This document shows, one piece after another, positions 1 to 8,579 of a DNA stretch of 64,000 bases. The notes beneath the pieces were generated by a model. That model was not told the origin of the DNA, did no database searches, and saw only the letters and a list, made by a program, of their open reading frames with translations. The position numbers and the translations under genes were made by a program. The DNA is from Alphaproteobacteria bacterium (GTDB taxonomy: Bacteria > Pseudomonadota > Alphaproteobacteria > Micropepsales > Micropepsaceae): positions 1 through 64,000 of the forward strand of contig JAJPHG010000020.1 in the NCBI GenBank assembly GCA_021325375.1. The letters run 5' to 3'. Numbering within the stretch: position 1 is the stretch's first letter; each line of letters opens with the position of its first letter.

Positions 1-384
1 CTCGACGACACGATCGACCAGATGCAGAAGACCGCCAAGGCGGTGCTGCTCTTCGAGGTCTCCACCCTCGAGCCCGAGATGGCGCAGATGGGCGAGTGCA
101 TCGTGCAGGCGTCCAAGCTCACGGTGGAGGCGGTCGCGCTGCTCGGCTCGCTGCGCGAGAACGCGTCGCGCCTCAACGTCATCACCGAGGAGATGGTGCG
201 CCTGGAGGACGACGCCGACACGCTGAACGACAAGGGCATCAAGGCGCTGTTCCAGCGCCACCGCGACGGCAACGCGATGAACTACATCATCGGCGTCGAG
301 ATCTACGATCACCTCGAGAAGGTGATGGACCGCTTCGAGGACGTGGCCAACCGCATCGGCGGCATCGTGATCGAACAGGTCTGA
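1..384 (+). CDS. DUF47 / PhoU-like phosphate transport regulator (5' end missing)
   Basis: C-terminal 127 residues of a DUF47 family protein; the reading frame is open from base 1, so the gene begins before the window. The visible part is all helical and acidic, with a late segment around the residues VEIYDHLEKVMDRFEDVANR that is typical of DUF47/PhoU-like bundles. DUF47 proteins are cytoplasmic partners of Pit phosphate permeases. The permease gene follows with its GTG start 5 nt after this stop, a standard DUF47-pit operon. Family call is confident; the regulatory role is inferred from the pairing. Confidence 0.9.
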   Translation, partial: LDDTIDQMQKTAKAVLLFEVSTLEPEMAQMGECIVQASKLTVEAVALLGSLRENASRLNVITEEMVRLEDDADTLNDKGIKALFQRHRDGNAMNYIIGVEIYDHLEKVMDRFEDVANRIGGIVIEQV

Positions 385-389
385 CCCAA

Positions 390-1391
390 GTGCTCGCGAT
401 CCTCGTCTCGCTCATCGCCATCGCGCTGGTGTTCGACTTCCTGAACGGGCGCAACGACGCCGCCAATTCCATCGCCACCATCGTCTCCACCCGCGTGCTC
501 GCGCCGCGCTATGCGGTGGCGTGGGCGGCGTTCTTCAACTTCGTCGCCTTCCTCGTCTTCGGGCTGCACGTGGCGAGCACGGTCGGGCGCGGCATCATCT
601 CGCCCGACGCGATCTCGGACCAGGTGATCTTCGGCGCGCTGATGGGCGCGATCTCCTGGAACGTCACCGCCGGCTATTTCGGCATCCCGTCGAGCAGCTC
701 GCACGCGCTCATCGGCGGGCTGATCGGCGCGGGTGTGACGCATACGGGCTTTCGCGCCATCGTCTGGAGCGGCGTCGGCAAGACGGCCGCCGCCATCGTG
801 CTGTCGCCCGTCACGGGCCTGATCATCGCGCTGCTTCTCGTCCTCGCCGTGTCGTGGGCGTTCGTGCGCGCGGTGCCGGCGCAGGTCGACGGCCTGTTCC
901 GCAAGGTGCAGTTCGTCTCGGCCTCGCTCTATTCGCTCGGCCATGGCGGCAACGACGCGCAGAAGACGATGGGCATCATCGCCGCCCTTTTGGCCGCACA
1001 CGGACGATTGCCGGGCGCGTTCCACATCCCGCTCTGGGTCGTGGTGACCTGCAACGGGGCGATGGCGCTCGGCACGCTCTTTGGCGGCTGGAAGATTGTG
1101 CGTACGATGGGTTCGCGAATCACTCGGCTAACGCCCGTACAGGGCGTCTGCGCGGAAACGGCGGGCTCGATCACGCTCTTCATGGCGACGTGGCTCGGCA
1201 TCCCGGTTTCGACGACGCAGACGATCACGGGCGCGATCGTCGGAGTGGGCGCGGCACGGCGGGCGTCCGCCGTGCGATGGGGCGTGGCGCAAGACATTCT
1301 TATCGCATGGGTGATAACCATGCCCGCAGCCGCCGCTGTCGGCGCTGCGTTCTTTGTGCTAGCGCAATGGATTGGGCGGCTTGTGGCGTAA
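390..1391 (+). CDS. pit: Inorganic phosphate transporter, Pit family
   Basis: Low-affinity inner-membrane phosphate (metal-phosphate) permease, 333 aa, with about ten hydrophobic segments. Both inverted PHO4 signatures are visible: GRNDAANS near residue 20 and LGHGGNDAQKTMG near residue 190. The start is taken as the GTG at 390, just after the DUF47 stop; the frame is open further upstream but that part overlaps the DUF47 gene and is not Pit-like. It is probably co-transcribed with the DUF47 gene. Its length fits the short bacterial Pit form without a large central loop. Confidence 0.93.
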   Translation: MLAILVSLIAIALVFDFLNGRNDAANSIATIVSTRVLAPRYAVAWAAFFNFVAFLVFGLHVASTVGRGIISPDAISDQVIFGALMGAISWNVTAGYFGIPSSSSHALIGGLIGAGVTHTGFRAIVWSGVGKTAAAIVLSPVTGLIIALLLVLAVSWAFVRAVPAQVDGLFRKVQFVSASLYSLGHGGNDAQKTMGIIAALLAAHGRLPGAFHIPLWVVVTCNGAMALGTLFGGWKIVRTMGSRITRLTPVQGVCAETAGSITLFMATWLGIPVSTTQTITGAIVGVGAARRASAVRWGVAQDILIAWVITMPAAAAVGAAFFVLAQWIGRLVA

Positions 1392-1409
1392 CATTGGGCT
1401 GTATGTGTC

Positions 1410-1856
1410 GTGAGTAGCGTCGGGTCTGAAGCAACGGGAAGCCAGTACGCGGCGCTGCCTTGGCGCTGGGCGGACGATCATCTCGAGATCCTCCTCATCA
1501 CCACGCTCAATACCAAGCGCTGGGTCGTTCCCAAGGGCTGGCCGCTCGCGGGCTGCACGCCGGGCGAATGCGCCGCCCAGGAGGCGCTGGAAGAGGCGGG
1601 CGTCGTGGGCGAGATGGCGCCGCGACCTTGTGGCTTCTTCCTCTATCTCAAGCGGCGCAAGACGGGCGAGGTCGTGTCCTGCCGGGTGGCCGTGTTCCCG
1701 CTCGAGGTCGCGCGCCAGCGCCGCACTTGGCCCGAGAAGGCCGTGCGCGAAACCTGCTGGTGCTCCGTAGACGAAGCATTGGCGCGGGTGTCCGATCCCG
1801 GCCTCAAGCGCCTCATCGCCAGATTCGCCAAGGAGCAGGCCGCGCGCCTGCACTGA
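1410..1856 (+). CDS. Nudix hydrolase
   Basis: Cytoplasmic Nudix-fold pyrophosphohydrolase, 148 aa. The Nudix region at about residues 42-66 reads KGWPLAGCTPGECAAQEALE followed by EAGV. Against G-x5-E-x7-RE-x2-EE-x-G the distal EE and G are kept, while the first Glu is Cys and the Arg is Gln. This degenerate PKGWP subgroup is common in alphaproteobacteria and resembles diphosphoinositol/Ap4A-type hydrolases, but the substrate cannot be read from sequence. GTG start 18 nt after pit; the two may share a transcript. Confidence 0.85.
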   Translation: MSSVGSEATGSQYAALPWRWADDHLEILLITTLNTKRWVVPKGWPLAGCTPGECAAQEALEEAGVVGEMAPRPCGFFLYLKRRKTGEVVSCRVAVFPLEVARQRRTWPEKAVRETCWCSVDEALARVSDPGLKRLIARFAKEQAARLH

Positions 1857-1975
1857 GCGCGTCCGGCGCGCCGCCCCGAAAAGCGAACGACTTGTTAAGG
1901 CAATCTCAACATGTCCGACATGTAATGAATTGTCGAAGCGTGTCGTCAGTTTCGTTGAGTCCAGAGTAGGCCCAG

Positions 1976-2473
1976 ATGGTCATTCACATACCCCAGCCAG
2001 CCAAGATGCGCGGCGAGGAGCTCGACGAGCTCGGCCCGGTCAAGAAGCCTTTGAGCGAGCCCGCGTCGCGCCTGATCGGCCGCAAATATCTCGACGAGGC
2101 CAATGGCGTCGATTGCATGGGCGTCTGGGAATGCTCGCCGGGCCGCTGGCAGCGCACCATCATGCAGGAAGAATTCGCGCACTTCCTCTCCGGCAGCGCG
2201 ACGTTCCACCCCGACAAGGGCGAGCCGATCGAGATCAAGGCCGGCGACACGGTCTGGTTCCCGCGCAACACAGGCGGCGTTTGGGAGATCAAGGAGGACG
2301 TGCGCAAGGTCTATGTCGTGATCGACCGGCCGAACGCGTTGCGCCGCTTCCGGAACTGGACGAGAAGCCTGCTCGATCCCCATGCCGCCAAGGCGCGTGT
2401 GCTCCCGGTGGTGGCGACGCCGGTCGGCGTCCAGATCCTCGCCGACACGCTCGCGGATGGACGGCTGTTGTAG
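1976..2473 (+). CDS. Cupin domain protein (Cupin_3 / DUF861-like)
   Basis: 165-aa protein with one Cupin_3-type barrel at about residues 45-125. The strand pattern GVWECSPGRWQ, HFLSGSATF, GDTVWFPRNTGGVWEI is typical of EutQ/DUF861-type small cupins. These bind small ligands or act as sugar or amino-acid metabolising enzymes; metal ligands are not clear enough to predict a reaction. The ATG at 1976 has no strong Shine-Dalgarno. It stands alone, convergent with the TonB receptor gene, with a small inverted repeat between them. Confidence 0.8.
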   Translation: MVIHIPQPAKMRGEELDELGPVKKPLSEPASRLIGRKYLDEANGVDCMGVWECSPGRWQRTIMQEEFAHFLSGSATFHPDKGEPIEIKAGDTVWFPRNTGGVWEIKEDVRKVYVVIDRPNALRRFRNWTRSLLDPHAAKARVLPVVATPVGVQILADTLADGRLL

Positions 2474-2481
2474 CTCACACC

Positions 2482-2541
2482 ACTGTCATCCCCAGCGAGC
2501 ATCGGCGCGATAGCGTCGATGCGAGGGAGGGGTATGACAGT
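2482..2541. repeat. Palindromic intergenic repeat, family C (degenerate copy)
   Basis: Outer arms ACTGTCAT and ATGACAGT enclose a second imperfect pair around GCGAGCATCG and CGTCGATGCG. It lies between the convergent cupin and TonB receptor genes and may also act as a bidirectional terminator. It resembles the cleaner copies at 27231-27276 and 45099-45153 (TGTCATYCCCGGCGAG core). Confidence 0.6.
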
Positions 2542-2547
2542 TGGTGC

Positions 2548-4893
2548 TCACTCCGCGTGCGCCCGCAGCCCGATGAAGAACAGCCGCCCAGGCGCGGGGC
2601 TATAGGTGCGCGGGTTGGTCAGGTTGAAATTGTCCGGCAACCCGTCCAGCTCGGTGAACGCGCCGTAAGTGTAGTAGCGCTTGTCGAAGAGGTTATCGAT
2701 CTCGCCGAACAGCTCGAGATGCGAGCCGAGCTTGTAGGAGCTGTGCAGATCGACCGTCGCGAAGCCGGGGAGCTTCGGCTCCTGGTTCGACTCGTCGCCG
2801 ACGAGATATTGTCCGCTCTGCGCGCGCAGTTCCGCGCCGATGTTCCATTCCCTCGTGGCGGCGAACTCGGCCGAGAAGGTGAGGCGGTTCGCCGGGTTCA
2901 TCGGGATATGGTCGCCGGGATGGACGAAGATCACGCCGTCATCGTTCGCGGCGGGGCTGTCGGAGGACAGTTCCTGCGCGGTGCGGAACGTCGCGTCGAG
3001 ATAGGAATAGCCCGCATTGACCGTCCAGCGCGCGTCGCGGTAGCCCAGATGCGCATCGAAGCCCTGGTGCCGCGTTGTTCCCGCGTTCTGGAAGAAGCCG
3101 AAGCCGTTGACGTCGGTCGCGAGCAGCATGATGTCGTTGGTCGCGTCGGTGCGGTAGACGCTCGCGTTCCACACGAACGCGCCCGGCAGCAATTCGAGCC
3201 CAAAGCGGCCGCGCAACCCCGCCTCGATGTTGTTCGACACGACCTGCTTCAGCGACGGGTCCGACACCAGGAACGCGTCGAGCAGGCAGGGCGAGTTGGG
3301 ATCGGCGCAGGACAGCTCGCCCGCCGTCGGCGCGCGGTTGGACTGCGAATAGCCGGCATAGGCCGTCAGCGTGTCGGTGACCTTGTAGGCGAGGCCGGTG
3401 CCCGGATTGAAATGCGAGAAGCCGTGATCGCCGTCGAGCGCGGTGCCGAGATTGTCCTGAAGGCGGATGTCGGCCAGGTTGAGGCGGCCGCTCAAGGTCC
3501 ATGACAGGCGGGGCATGATATCGAACACGTCGACGGCGTAGATGCCGGTATAGGTGTTGGTGCCGTCGACGTTCACCGGCTCCTCGATGGGGGGCTGCGC
3601 GGTCGGGCTCAGCGCCTGGTCGATGATGACGCCGACGGTCTGGACCTCAAGGTCGTCCTGAAGCGCGCCCAGCTCGCCGAACGCTGTGTAGTTCGTCGTG
3701 CCGCGGTCGACCGACGCGCCGAAGACGAAATTGTTCGCGTGGCCGAGCAGGGGCTCGGACAGCGTCATCTGCGCGGCGATGCCGTAGCTGTTCGCATTGG
3801 TGCGCGTGAAGTCGGTCTCGCCGGGCGTGGCGCCGTCGGGCAGCACGCTCGCGGGCACCGGATTGCCGTGGATGTCGTAGAGCGCGTCGCCGGGGAAATC
3901 ATTGTCGCCCTCCAGGCAAAGCTGTGACGGGTCGTTCTCGCAATAGTCGACGTCGGTGGTGTTGCCGTCGGTCAGATGCTGGAGGAAATGGCGATAATAG
4001 GTGCTGGCGCTGAAAGTCAGCGTCTCGCTCGCATGCCAGGTGGCGCGAAGCTGCGTCATCTCCATCTCGTTGCGGATGGCCTGCGGAAAGGTGAAGATGG
4101 ATTTGGGGTCGGCCGCCAGCATCTGCACCGGCGTCGGCCCAACCGCCGCGATGTCGTTGAGCGCGGCCGAGGCCGTCAGATGCAGCTCGATCGGGCCGGA
4201 CTGGTAGGCGACGTCGCCGAAGCCCTGCCGCTCCGTCGTCGGCGAGCGGTAGCGGAAGCCGTCGTCATGCGTGCCGCCGATGCCGAGGTAGAGCGCGAAA
4301 TCGTCGCCGAGCCGCGTACCGTATTCCGCGTCGCCCGTGACGTTGCCGAACGAGCCGCCGGAGATTTGCGCCGCGTGACCATCGAAATTCAGGCCGCTCT
4401 TCATGTCCAGGCTCACCGCGCCGCCCAGCGCGTTGAGGCCGAAGACGGGATCGTTGCTCTGCAAGGTCAGCGACTTGACCGCGAATTGCGGGATCAGGTC
4501 CCAGTTGACGTTGTCGCCGAAGGACTCGTTCATGCGCACGCCGTTCTGATAGACCGCGATGCCTTCCGCGATGCCGGAGATCGGCGACGCCTCGAAGCCG
4601 CGATAGACGAAGTCGGGCTGGTACTGGCTTCCCTGCTCGTCGTTCAGGCTGACGTTCGAGAGCTCCTGCGCGACGGAATTCACCAGCGCGTCGGTGTGGC
4701 GGCGGTTGGAGAGATCGGGGACAGAGAGCGTCTGTACCTCGCCCGCGACCTTGTCGGCATCGATGCCGGAGCCCGGCAACGGCGCGTTGCCGATCACCAC
4801 CACCGTCTCGATATCCGAGCCGTCGGCGCTCGCGGTGGCCGGAAGCGCCGCAAAAAGGAGCAGAGTCGGCCATAGCAATGATTTGGTATTCAT
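2548..4893 (-). CDS. TonB-dependent outer membrane receptor
   Basis: Outer-membrane beta-barrel receptor, 781 aa from the ATG at 4893; an in-frame upstream GTG at 4935 is less likely because the ATG is followed directly by a good signal peptide (about 23 residues, cleavage after an Ala-Ser-Ala stretch). A plug domain spans roughly residues 40-155 (VYQNGVRMNESFGDNVNWDL region) and a 22-strand barrel fills the rest, with the typical late segment LFGEIDNLFDKRYYTYG. It should import a TonB-energised substrate such as a siderophore, cobalamin or glycan; no ligand can be named. A Fur-box-like palindrome lies 47-63 bp upstream, suggesting iron control. Confidence 0.92.
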   Translation of the reverse strand: MNTKSLLWPTLLLFAALPATASADGSDIETVVVIGNAPLPGSGIDADKVAGEVQTLSVPDLSNRRHTDALVNSVAQELSNVSLNDEQGSQYQPDFVYRGFEASPISGIAEGIAVYQNGVRMNESFGDNVNWDLIPQFAVKSLTLQSNDPVFGLNALGGAVSLDMKSGLNFDGHAAQISGGSFGNVTGDAEYGTRLGDDFALYLGIGGTHDDGFRYRSPTTERQGFGDVAYQSGPIELHLTASAALNDIAAVGPTPVQMLAADPKSIFTFPQAIRNEMEMTQLRATWHASETLTFSASTYYRHFLQHLTDGNTTDVDYCENDPSQLCLEGDNDFPGDALYDIHGNPVPASVLPDGATPGETDFTRTNANSYGIAAQMTLSEPLLGHANNFVFGASVDRGTTNYTAFGELGALQDDLEVQTVGVIIDQALSPTAQPPIEEPVNVDGTNTYTGIYAVDVFDIMPRLSWTLSGRLNLADIRLQDNLGTALDGDHGFSHFNPGTGLAYKVTDTLTAYAGYSQSNRAPTAGELSCADPNSPCLLDAFLVSDPSLKQVVSNNIEAGLRGRFGLELLPGAFVWNASVYRTDATNDIMLLATDVNGFGFFQNAGTTRHQGFDAHLGYRDARWTVNAGYSYLDATFRTAQELSSDSPAANDDGVIFVHPGDHIPMNPANRLTFSAEFAATREWNIGAELRAQSGQYLVGDESNQEPKLPGFATVDLHSSYKLGSHLELFGEIDNLFDKRYYTYGAFTELDGLPDNFNLTNPRTYSPAPGRLFFIGLRAHAE

Positions 4894-4939
4894 CGATATG
4901 TGCCGGTTGCGCGCCTGCCACGGATCTTTTGTCACCTAT

Positions 4940-4956
4940 TTGCGAACTATTCGCAA
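4940..4956. promoter_or_regulatory. Candidate Fur-type operator upstream of the TonB receptor
   Basis: Perfect palindrome TTGCGAACTATTCGCAA (7-bp arms, 3-nt centre). Written as 7-1-7 it is TGCGAAC-T-ATTCGCA, close to the Fur core TGAGAATnATTCTCA. It sits 47-63 bp upstream of the receptor ATG on the minus strand, the expected place for a repressor site overlapping the promoter. Binding is inferred from the match only. Confidence 0.5.
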
Positions 4957-5002
4957 GTAGGCGATCGGCGCGGACTACTCCCGTGTCGCGAGGTGGGCTG
5001 CT

Positions 5003-6604
5003 TCAATCCTTCATCTCATCGTTCTTCGCCGGAGCCGCGGGTTTCGCGTCACCGGCCGTGCCCGTGAGCGCCGGGTCTTTCAGTTCGTCGGCCTCGATCT
5101 TGCGATGCGCGATTGATTCGAGCATCACCTTCACCTGTTCGGCGGTCTCGAGATAGCGCTGGGCGGCGTTGGGCACGAAGTTCTGTGCGTCGTTGATCGT
5201 CTTGATGGGCTTGTCGGTTGTGGGTTGGCCGATAGGATCGCCGTTCTTGTCGACGTCGACCCTCGACACGGCCGCCTTGTGCAGCGCGGCCTCGCGCTTT
5301 CGTAGTTCGGTCAAGAGGTCGTCGAGGTCGCCCATCGTCGCCGGCCTGGCGAGGCGTCCGCCGACGAACACCGCCTGCGACAGGCCGAGCACTTCGAGCA
5401 GCTCGGGCGGGACCGAGAACGTGGCCAGGCTGAACCCTCCCACGATCATGCCGAGCCCCACGATGACGGTGAACATCAGCGCCTGGAGCTTGTAGAGGTC
5501 GAGCTCGGTGTCCGACATGATGAGGTCGCTCCAGCGCGGCGTACCCCGGCCGGAATCGTTGAGCGGCAACACTTTGCGCGCCACCAGCCATGCCCAGTTT
5601 TCGACGCCGAGCCGGTTGCGCGTGATCCCGACCACGTTGGAGCCCAGCGAGCCGAGCGCCGAGATGCCCAAGAGTTCCACGACCGTGGAGGAGATGCTGG
5701 AAAGCTCGCCGGTGCGCATGACGATGTAGAGGAGCCCGTAACTCACCAGCAGGGTGAAGAACAGGATCTGCAGGTTGGCGAGGCTGCCGCGGTCGAACAT
5801 GTCCGACGACAGCGCGATCGGATCGAGGCAGCGCCACCACGACCATTCCTTCAAGCTTTCGAAGCGGTAGACGGGGGTTTTCTGCTTCTGCTTGCGGGTC
5901 TGCTCGGAAAGCCTGCGCCGCGAATAATAGATGACGGTCCCGCAGAACAGATACATCGCCAGGATCACCAGAATGCCCACCATGACGGGCTGGTATTGGG
6001 AGCTGAAAGCGAGCTGGGTGTCGGCCCACATCGTCAGGCTCCCGTCCTGCGCGCAGGCGAAGACGATCAGGCGCTTGTGCACGGGCAGAAAGCCGCTGTT
6101 GATATCGGCGCGGACGTCGACCTGCAGCAGATAGTTGCTGTTCTGGTCGATGTTCAGCTTCTCGGCGATCTTCTTGTTTTCGTCGCTGGTAAGATTGTCC
6201 GCGAGAAGGTGGGCGAAGCTTTCCCTGACATGGCCGTCGAGGGTGTCGTCCTTGTTCTTTTTCAGCTCATAGCGGAAATCGCCGGGCTTCAGGTCGTCGA
6301 CGAAATAGGTGCGGAAGCGCAAGGCGCTCGGCGCCGTGCCCGGTGGCGGGTTCGCGAGCACGATCTGCGTCTGCGAGCCGGCGCCGACGAGCTGTGTCGT
6401 CGCGATGAGCGAGCGATGCGGCAGACCCCGACGCGCGTCGAACATGCCCTTGAAGCCGGCCTGACAGGGCTTGTCCGCTGTCGTCGGTGGGGCATCCGTC
6501 GGCGGCACGGCAGCGAGCGCAGGCTGGAACGGAACGAAGGCGGCCAGCACGATCCCCGAAACGAGGCGCCGCGCGCGCGAAGCGAAGCGGATGCGGTTGC
6601 CCAT
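5003..6604 (-). CDS. Exported multi-pass membrane protein, function unknown
   Basis: 533 aa; no family recognised. Residues 1-31 form a signal peptide. Residues about 32-200 are a periplasmic domain with few cysteines, followed by four hydrophobic segments near 205-227, 275-295, 303-325 and 375-395. A basic cytoplasmic-looking stretch (SRRRLSEQTRKQKQK) follows the first of these. The C-terminal ~130 residues are charged and helical and probably cytoplasmic. ATG start; the gene stands alone. The arrangement suggests a sensor or scaffold with a periplasmic head, but no catalytic motif is seen. Confidence 0.75.
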   Translation of the reverse strand: MGNRIRFASRARRLVSGIVLAAFVPFQPALAAVPPTDAPPTTADKPCQAGFKGMFDARRGLPHRSLIATTQLVGAGSQTQIVLANPPPGTAPSALRFRTYFVDDLKPGDFRYELKKNKDDTLDGHVRESFAHLLADNLTSDENKKIAEKLNIDQNSNYLLQVDVRADINSGFLPVHKRLIVFACAQDGSLTMWADTQLAFSSQYQPVMVGILVILAMYLFCGTVIYYSRRRLSEQTRKQKQKTPVYRFESLKEWSWWRCLDPIALSSDMFDRGSLANLQILFFTLLVSYGLLYIVMRTGELSSISSTVVELLGISALGSLGSNVVGITRNRLGVENWAWLVARKVLPLNDSGRGTPRWSDLIMSDTELDLYKLQALMFTVIVGLGMIVGGFSLATFSVPPELLEVLGLSQAVFVGGRLARPATMGDLDDLLTELRKREAALHKAAVSRVDVDKNGDPIGQPTTDKPIKTINDAQNFVPNAAQRYLETAEQVKVMLESIAHRKIEADELKDPALTGTAGDAKPAAPAKNDEMKD

Positions 6605-6669
6605 GTGATTCCCCAGCCGTTCAATCTCAAAAAGAATAGGGCGGGTGCTCTACCGGGGCAACGGCACGC

Positions 6670-7158
6670 CTACTTCCGCCGCTTGTTCGCGCGCTTGCGC
6701 ACCTTGGGGCCGGCGAGGGCGAAGAGGCCGCGCTGGTCGGCCTTCTTGAGATCGCCTTTGCGCACCATCCGCCACAGCTTGTTCTGCAGGAAGCGGCGCT
6801 TGTGCACCGCGCCGTATTTGCGGAACAGGCCGATCAGGAGCTGGTCGAGATCGGCGCTGCCGCCGAGCGCGCCGATGACGGCGAAGATCTGCGTCTCGAG
6901 CTCGTCGGCCTCGACGTTGCTCAATTCCTTGAGCAGCTCCGGCGGCAGGCCTGACGTGTCGCTGACGTCGAGCGTGGGCGCCGCCGCTTCGCCCGATTGC
7001 TGGCGGACATAGGCCTCCACCGCGGTGGCGTGCTTGCGCCAGCGCGCCAGCCGCCCGCGTTCCTTCGGCGACAGGGCAGGGTCGCCCTCGGACTCGCGGA
7101 AATCCGCGGCGAGCTCCGAGATCAGCGCGATCGGATGGGCGCGGGCCTGCCGTGCCAT
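6670..7158 (-). CDS. Conserved hypothetical protein (third gene of HU-like operon)
   Basis: 162-aa soluble, charged protein ending in a very basic tail (KVRKRANKRRK). The middle (about residues 70-110) is helical and acidic. The segment GLFRKYGAVHKRRFLQNKLW followed by RMVRKGDL near residue 125 looks like a small basic helical, possibly nucleic-acid-binding, module. No family recognised. The ATG at 7158 is 14 nt after the preceding stop, so it is probably the last gene of a three-gene operon headed by an HU-like protein. Confidence 0.7.
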   Translation of the reverse strand: MARQARAHPIALISELAADFRESEGDPALSPKERGRLARWRKHATAVEAYVRQQSGEAAAPTLDVSDTSGLPPELLKELSNVEADELETQIFAVIGALGGSADLDQLLIGLFRKYGAVHKRRFLQNKLWRMVRKGDLKKADQRGLFALAGPKVRKRANKRRK

Positions 7159-7172
7159 GGGTCTCCCGGGTC

Positions 7173-7646
7173 TCATTCGCCCGCGATCGCGAGCGCCTTG
7201 TCCAACAGCGGACCGAGACTGGAAACATCGCCTTCGTAAGTCAACCGTTTGCAGGAGCAGTCGCTGCCGCGCTCGACGATGAGGGTGAGGGCGATCTTGC
7301 GGCGGGGGAAGGCTTTGGCCATCGCGCCCAGGTGATCGGAGATCTCGCGCAGCGCGGCGGCCAGCCTCTCCGGCGAAAGCCTGGCCAGGCGGGACGGCGC
7401 GAAGAGGGTGATGTGCCAATCCTCTTCAGCGCCCTGCGCCGCGTGGCGCGCGTCGTGCGACATCCGCGTGAGGATATTGCCTTCGAGCAGGAGCCGCACC
7501 GAGGCCGCGCCGGCGCCGTGGACGAAATCCTCGCGCGTGGGAGCATTCGCGAAATTGTCGGGCATGACCGCGATCTCGTCCGAGAGGCGGATGCCGAGCT
7601 CCGCCGCGCGATCGGCGACGTGCAGATACTCGCTAACGACGATCAT
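7173..7646 (-). CDS. Conserved hypothetical protein (second gene of HU-like operon)
   Basis: 157-aa soluble protein of unknown function. The start is the ATG at 7646 (residues MIVVSEYLHV); the frame is open further upstream but that part overlaps the HU-like gene. Alternating strands and helices are visible, with a late segment ALTLIVERGSDCSCKRLTYE containing a CxC pair. No signal peptide or membrane segment. It lies 10 nt after the HU-like gene and 14 nt before the next gene, implying co-transcription. No known family recognised. Confidence 0.7.
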   Translation of the reverse strand: MIVVSEYLHVADRAAELGIRLSDEIAVMPDNFANAPTREDFVHGAGAASVRLLLEGNILTRMSHDARHAAQGAEEDWHITLFAPSRLARLSPERLAAALREISDHLGAMAKAFPRRKIALTLIVERGSDCSCKRLTYEGDVSSLGPLLDKALAIAGE

Positions 7647-7656
7647 GGAGGGCAGT

Positions 7657-7998
7657 CTATTCGCCGGCCTCGGCGGGCACCGCTTCGCCAGAGACGTCCC
7701 CTGCGTCCTTCTTCGCGCGCTTCCTGCGTTCCTTGGCGCCGTCCTTGGCATTGACCTCTTCGCCGGCCGCCTCGTCGCTGCCGCGCTGACGGAAGCGGAC
7801 CAACTTCTTGCCCGGCCGGCCTTCCTCGCCCGCGACGTCCTTCACCGAGAAGACGCCGAAATCGGGGATGGCGACGCGCTCGCCCTTGTCCAGCGCCTCC
7901 GCTATCAGGCGGAACGTCTGCGCATGGACGCCGGCCACCGCCTTGGGCGTCAAGTCGCAAGCCTTGGCGATCTGTTCGTTCAGTTCCTTGAGTTTCAT
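7657..7998 (-). CDS. HU/IHF-family DNA-binding protein with charged tail
   Basis: 113 aa. Residues 1-70 match the HU/IHF fold: an N-terminal helical dimerisation part, then ERVAIPDFGVFSVKDVAG (the GFGxF-type turn) leading into the DNA-binding beta arm. HU proteins are usually about 90 aa; this one replaces the normal C-terminus with a Lys/Arg/Glu-rich tail (KERRKRAKKDAG), as in some nucleoid proteins. A good Shine-Dalgarno (AAGGGGA) precedes the ATG. It is the first gene of an operon with two unknown genes. It is likely a specialised, non-housekeeping HU. Confidence 0.82.
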   Translation of the reverse strand: MKLKELNEQIAKACDLTPKAVAGVHAQTFRLIAEALDKGERVAIPDFGVFSVKDVAGEEGRPGKKLVRFRQRGSDEAAGEEVNAKDGAKERRKRAKKDAGDVSGEAVPAEAGE

Positions 7999-8579
7999 GG
8001 TGGTCCCCTTGGCTGTTTCGCTCGCGGCTTACGGTAATTTATCCGTCTCTGCAATATGTTTCTTCAGAGTTTTTCTTATTTCGTTACTTTTCGTCCAATT
8101 TGCAGCGATCCCGCTTCGGGCTCCGGCTTTCGCCGAATCGTCCTAGCATCGGTGCCGGCCGTCGGGGCCGCCAAATAGGGCGTGTCCTAGTCAGGAACGA
8201 ATAACGGCCAGGGCCGTTTGCATGAGCACGTGTCGTGCCGGAGCCTGCGCGTTGGAGTTGCCGTGCGGCGCAGCAGCGCGCGCCGCGGAGTCCGGTGGGT
8301 GCTTTTGGGCTTTACAGCGCAAGAAACTCGTAGTTAGGATGCATTCCCTGCAATAAAATCTTAGATAGAAACTGATATTTTATCACTGTGCGAGTTTTGT
8401 ACAGCGTAATGCAATTATTTCGAAGCATAGTATTTGAATAAACGTATGAGTAATCGAGAAGAATTCACCTTCGCGCGTCTTTCACACTCCACTTCGACCT
8501 GTTACAACGAAGCATCGAGTGCACACATTCTCGCACGCCACGGGAACTGGCAGCGCGGGAGCAATCTAAGGAGAAACTC
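7999..8579. other. Intergenic region with an AT-rich patch, no gene supported
   Basis: A 581-bp spacer between divergent genes (HU-like operon on minus, sedolisin on plus). It should hold both promoters. The part from about 8325 to 8470 is markedly AT-rich compared with the surrounding GC-rich DNA. No convincing -35/-10 pair, RNA gene or conserved small ORF could be supported. The Shine-Dalgarno AAGGAGA at about 8568 belongs to the sedolisin gene. Confidence 0.5.

Noticed and set aside
8222..8331. Small ORF in the AT-rich spacer before the sedolisin gene
   Set aside because: No ribosome site and no similarity pattern; likely chance.
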